DNA from: Flavobacteriaceae bacterium
Lineage (GTDB): Bacteria > Bacteroidota > Bacteroidia > Flavobacteriales > Flavobacteriaceae
NCBI GenBank assembly: GCA_029247985.1
Contig: JAQWKF010000034.1
Span: forward strand, 1 to 8,380
Direction: 5' to 3'
Length of the DNA stretch: 8,380 nt
Positions within the stretch are counted from its first letter, which is position 1. Each line of letters opens with the position of its first letter. Shown piece by piece: positions 5,896 to 8,380 of this stretch. The notes beneath the pieces are model-generated. The model ran no database searches, had not been told where the DNA came from, and worked only from the letters and a program-made list of their open reading frames with translations. The translations under genes were made by a program, and so were the position numbers.

Positions 5896-7344
5896 ATGAA
5901 AAAGATTATAATTATCGGATCCGGATTCTCTTCCTTATCTGCTGCTTGCTATTTGGCAAAAAAAGGATACCAAGTGCAAGTCTTAGAAAAAAACGACTCG
6001 CTTGGCGGACGCGCACGTCAGTTTAAAAAAGACGGCTTCACGTTTGACATGGGCCCATCTTGGTATTGGATGCCCGATGTCTTTGAGTCGTTCTTTAATG
6101 ACTTCGGCAAACAAGTGTCTGACTACTACACCCTCGATCGCCTATCACCGGGTTACCAAGTTGTTTTTGGCAAAGACGATGTCTTTCCTGTGGAGGACAG
6201 CATCGCCAAAATTGCAGCCCGTTTTGATGAAATTGAAGCTGGCAGCGGCGTCAAACTAACGCGATTTTTAGAAAAAGCACGAAACAACTACGACATAGCC
6301 GTTAAGGATTTGGTATATCGCCCTGGCGTATCGCCCTTAGAGTTGGTTACCCCTCAAACCGTTAAAAAAGTAGGCTTATTTTTTACAAACATCAGAAGTC
6401 AAGTAGAAAAGCAATTTAAGAACCAGAAACTACGTTCTTTGTTGCAATTCCCCGTTTTGTTTTTGGGCGCTAAACCCGAAAGTACTCCTGCCTTTTACAA
6501 TTTTATGAATTATGCCGATTTTGGCCTGGGCACTTGGCATCCCAAAGGCGGTATGTACCAAATTGTGGACGCCATGGTAAGCTTGGGGAAATCGCTAGGG
6601 GTTACCTACCATACCGATCACGGTGTAGCTGAAATTTTACTTAACAACGGCAAGGCCTGTGGCGTTCGCGCTGGTAATAAAACCATTGAAGCGGATATTG
6701 TCATCTCGGGAGCAGACTACCACCATACCGAGAACTTATTACCCAAAGAAAAACGTGCCTATAGCGAGGCCTATTGGGACAAAAAAACTTTTGCGCCCTC
6801 TTCCTTGCTGTTTTACATAGGACTAGATAAAAAACTGGATGCTTTGGCGCATCATAACCTCTTTTTTGATGTGGATTTTGATGCCCATGCTGAGAGTATT
6901 TATGACACCCCTGAATGGCCAAACGACCCTTTGTTCTATGTCAACCTGCCATCACAGAGCGACCCTTTGATGGCGCCCGAAGGAAAAGAAGCTTGCTTTA
7001 TTTTGATTCCCATAGCTCCCAATTTGGAGGACACCCCCGAGCTTAGAGAAAAGTACTTTAGCATGGTGCTCAACCGCATGGAGCAATTAACAGATACCGA
7101 TATCAAGCCGCATATATTATTCAATGAATCGTTTTGTGTCAAGGAATTTAAAGAGGTCTACAATTCTTACAAAGGAAATGCCTATGGAATGGCCAACACC
7201 TTATTGCAAACCGCATTTTTACGACCTAAAATGAAGAGTAAAACAGTTGAAGGCTTGTATTTCACTGGGCAACTTACCGTTCCTGGACCGGGCGTTCCCC
7301 CTGCCTTGATTTCAGGAAAAATTGTAGCAAATTTTATAAATTAA
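5896..7344 (+). CDS. crtI: Phytoene desaturase (CrtI-type carotenoid desaturase)
   Basis: CrtI introduces double bonds into colourless phytoene to yield coloured lycopene-type carotenoids, using FAD at the membrane surface. The 482-aa length is normal for the family. The N-terminus shows the Rossmann FAD-binding strand and loop IIIIGSGFSSLSAACYLAKKG (residues 4-24), Glu31 ending the second strand, and GGRA at 37-40, followed by the family stretch FDMGPSWYWMPDVFE. A mid-region GTWHPKGGMYQIVDAM and the C-terminal FAD motif YFTGQLTVPGPGVPPALISGKI (near 455-476) are diagnostic of CrtI. The third Gly of GxGxxG is Ser13, which I believe is tolerated in this group. No crtB lies beside it, unlike many carotenoid clusters; instead a pirin gene follows after two bases. 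A related carotenoid desaturase (CrtD type) is less likely. Confidence 0.93.
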   Translation: MKKIIIIGSGFSSLSAACYLAKKGYQVQVLEKNDSLGGRARQFKKDGFTFDMGPSWYWMPDVFESFFNDFGKQVSDYYTLDRLSPGYQVVFGKDDVFPVEDSIAKIAARFDEIEAGSGVKLTRFLEKARNNYDIAVKDLVYRPGVSPLELVTPQTVKKVGLFFTNIRSQVEKQFKNQKLRSLLQFPVLFLGAKPESTPAFYNFMNYADFGLGTWHPKGGMYQIVDAMVSLGKSLGVTYHTDHGVAEILLNNGKACGVRAGNKTIEADIVISGADYHHTENLLPKEKRAYSEAYWDKKTFAPSSLLFYIGLDKKLDALAHHNLFFDVDFDAHAESIYDTPEWPNDPLFYVNLPSQSDPLMAPEGKEACFILIPIAPNLEDTPELREKYFSMVLNRMEQLTDTDIKPHILFNESFCVKEFKEVYNSYKGNAYGMANTLLQTAFLRPKMKSKTVEGLYFTGQLTVPGPGVPPALISGKIVANFIN

Positions 7345-7346
7345 GC

Positions 7347-8063
7347 ATGAATACAGTCTTGCACACTTCAGATTCCCGAGGCAGTGCCGACCACAGCTGG
7401 CTTCAGGCCAAACACAGTTTTAGTTTTGCTGGCTGGTTTAATCCCGAGCGCATACAGTTTGGCGCACTCCGTGTGCTTAATGACGATACCATTCAAGGCG
7501 GAATGGGTTTTGGTACCCATCCGCACGACAATATGGAAATCATCACCATTCCCTTGCGGGGCGATTTGGAGCACAAAGACAGCATGGGCAATGCCGAAGT
7601 GATTCGCCAAGGAGAGATACAAGTCATGAGTGCTGGCACAGGAGTGTATCACTCCGAATACAACAAAAATGCAGACAAGGAAATTAGCTTGCTACAACTT
7701 TGGGTTTTTCCAAACAAACGCGACGTAGCACCACGCTACGATCAAATTCCTATAGAAAGCCTGCATAAAAAAAACGAACCTTTTCAGATCTTATCCCCGT
7801 ATCCCGAGGATCAAGGCGTTTGGATACATCAAAATGCCTGGTTTCATATGCTTGATTTGGAGGCAGAAAATGCAACGTATTATGAACTAAAATCGGAAGG
7901 TAACGGCGTTTATGCCTTTGTCATTGAGGGTGAGGTTGAAATAGGAGAGCAGATACTTGCAACACGAGACGCGCTAGGAATTACAGAAACCGCTACCTTT
8001 GAAATTACCGCTCACCAAGACGCCCAAATGTTGATTATTGAAGTACCCATGGGAGTGGACTAA
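7347..8063 (+). CDS. Pirin-family bicupin protein (YhhW-like)
   Basis: This is a cytosolic metal-binding protein of the pirin family; some relatives (E. coli YhhW) show quercetin 2,3-dioxygenase activity, others act in redox sensing or protein binding. The 238-aa length is typical. The N-terminal cupin carries the family motif THPHDNMEI (57-65) and GTGVYHSE (97-104), so the four metal ligands His58, His60, His102 and Glu104 are intact, consistent with an Fe or similar site. Other family stretches are RGSADHSWL, FGALRVLNDD and HKDSMGNAEVIRQGEIQVMSAG. A second, degenerate cupin fills about 150-232. The ATG lies two bases after the crtI stop, so the genes are probably co-transcribed. Its natural substrate is unknown; a link to carotenoids rests only on position. 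Confidence 0.93.
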   Translation: MNTVLHTSDSRGSADHSWLQAKHSFSFAGWFNPERIQFGALRVLNDDTIQGGMGFGTHPHDNMEIITIPLRGDLEHKDSMGNAEVIRQGEIQVMSAGTGVYHSEYNKNADKEISLLQLWVFPNKRDVAPRYDQIPIESLHKKNEPFQILSPYPEDQGVWIHQNAWFHMLDLEAENATYYELKSEGNGVYAFVIEGEVEIGEQILATRDALGITETATFEITAHQDAQMLIIEVPMGVD

Positions 8064-8073
8064 AACGCACCAA

Positions 8074-8380
8074 ATGAAAAAGCAAAACTTTAGAGTTTTT
8101 GGCATGACTTGCTCAGGCTGTGAAGCAGCTGTTGTTACGGCTGCGCTTCAAATAGAAGGGTTATCCAAGGCAGTAGCCAATCACAAAGAAGACCTACTAA
8201 CAATATGGACCCAAACACCCGTTTCAGCAACAGCACTTGAAGCCAAGTTGCCAAAAAAATATGCACTTACAACGGATACAGCACAAGAGCCTTCAAAGCT
8301 TAAACAGCTTTTCCCTCTTTTTCTGATTTTTGGATTTATTATTGACGCAACCGTTTTGATTCACTGGTCTGAATGGAACA
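8074..8380 (+). CDS. HMA-domain membrane protein, N-terminal part (3' end outside window)
   Basis: The first 102 codons are present and the frame is open to the right edge. Residues 1-65 form a heavy-metal-associated domain with the metal-binding loop GMTCSGCE (Cys13, Cys16), which typically binds Cu(I), Hg(II) or similar ions. A short linker (QEPSKLKQ) leads into a hydrophobic segment at about 79-97 (LFPLFLIFGFIIDATVLIHW), the first membrane helix. This order resembles, from memory, Bacteroidetes proteins in which an HMA domain precedes a MauE/DoxX-like four-helix membrane domain. A copper P-type ATPase is less likely because a hydrophobic helix with this LFPLF sequence follows so soon, but it cannot be excluded from this fragment. 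The start is 10 bases after the pirin stop, consistent with the same operon. Confidence 0.85.
   Translation, partial: MKKQNFRVFGMTCSGCEAAVVTAALQIEGLSKAVANHKEDLLTIWTQTPVSATALEAKLPKKYALTTDTAQEPSKLKQLFPLFLIFGFIIDATVLIHWSEWN

Noticed and set aside
8074..8380. Copper-exporting P-type ATPase start
   Set aside because: An HMA domain is present, but the following short linker and single LFPLF-type helix fit a smaller HMA plus MauE/DoxX-like membrane protein better. The fragment is too short to decide fully, so only a general call is made.

Overview
The window looks like a chromosome segment from a marine or aquatic member of the Bacteroidetes, most likely Flavobacteriaceae. The base composition is AT-rich. 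Two secreted proteins end in the type IX secretion (T9SS) C-terminal sorting domain found only in this phylum. Ribosome binding sites are weak or absent, two genes have TAnnTTTG (-7) promoter boxes, the CrtI is of the flavobacterial type, and there is a dispersed-type repeat (TCGACTTCGCTCAGTGTCC-like) that I associate with Bacteroidetes genomes. No rRNA, tRNA, insertion sequence, phage gene or CRISPR array is visible.

Layout. (1) 1-1229, plus strand: the 3' three quarters or so of a SulP-family anion transporter with a STAS domain, cut by the window edge. (2) 1231-1284: a terminator hairpin shared by the convergent SulP and secreted-protein genes. (3) 1298-2743, minus strand: a 481-aa T9SS-secreted multidomain protein, probably glycan-binding, with no recognisable catalytic domain. 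(4) 2744-3119: an intergenic stretch with an AT-rich leader, a short GC-richer block of tandem and dispersed-type repeats, and a strong terminator. (5) 3120-5174, minus strand: a second T9SS-secreted protein, built of a duplicated domain of about 185 aa plus a module homologous to one in its neighbour. (6) 5337-5821, minus strand: a two-gene unit encoding a small zinc-ribbon protein and a pterin-4a-carbinolamine dehydratase, coupled by a TAATG overlap. (7) 5896-8380, plus strand: a tight operon-like run of crtI (phytoene desaturase), a pirin-family cupin protein, and the start of a membrane protein with an N-terminal HMA metal-binding domain that runs off the window.

How they may work together. 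The two secreted proteins share two domains and look like paralogous members of one surface or extracellular binding system, perhaps for polysaccharide, exported by the T9SS encoded elsewhere. Each appears to be its own transcription unit: a terminator follows the 684-aa gene before the 481-aa gene begins. The crtI run encodes carotenoid desaturation without an adjacent crtB, so the rest of the pathway must lie elsewhere. The zinc-ribbon/PCD pair belongs to pterin recycling and is divergent from crtI across a 74-bp gap. Most genes are ordinary. The parts least covered by textbook knowledge are the domain architecture of the two T9SS cargo proteins and the repeat block between them.
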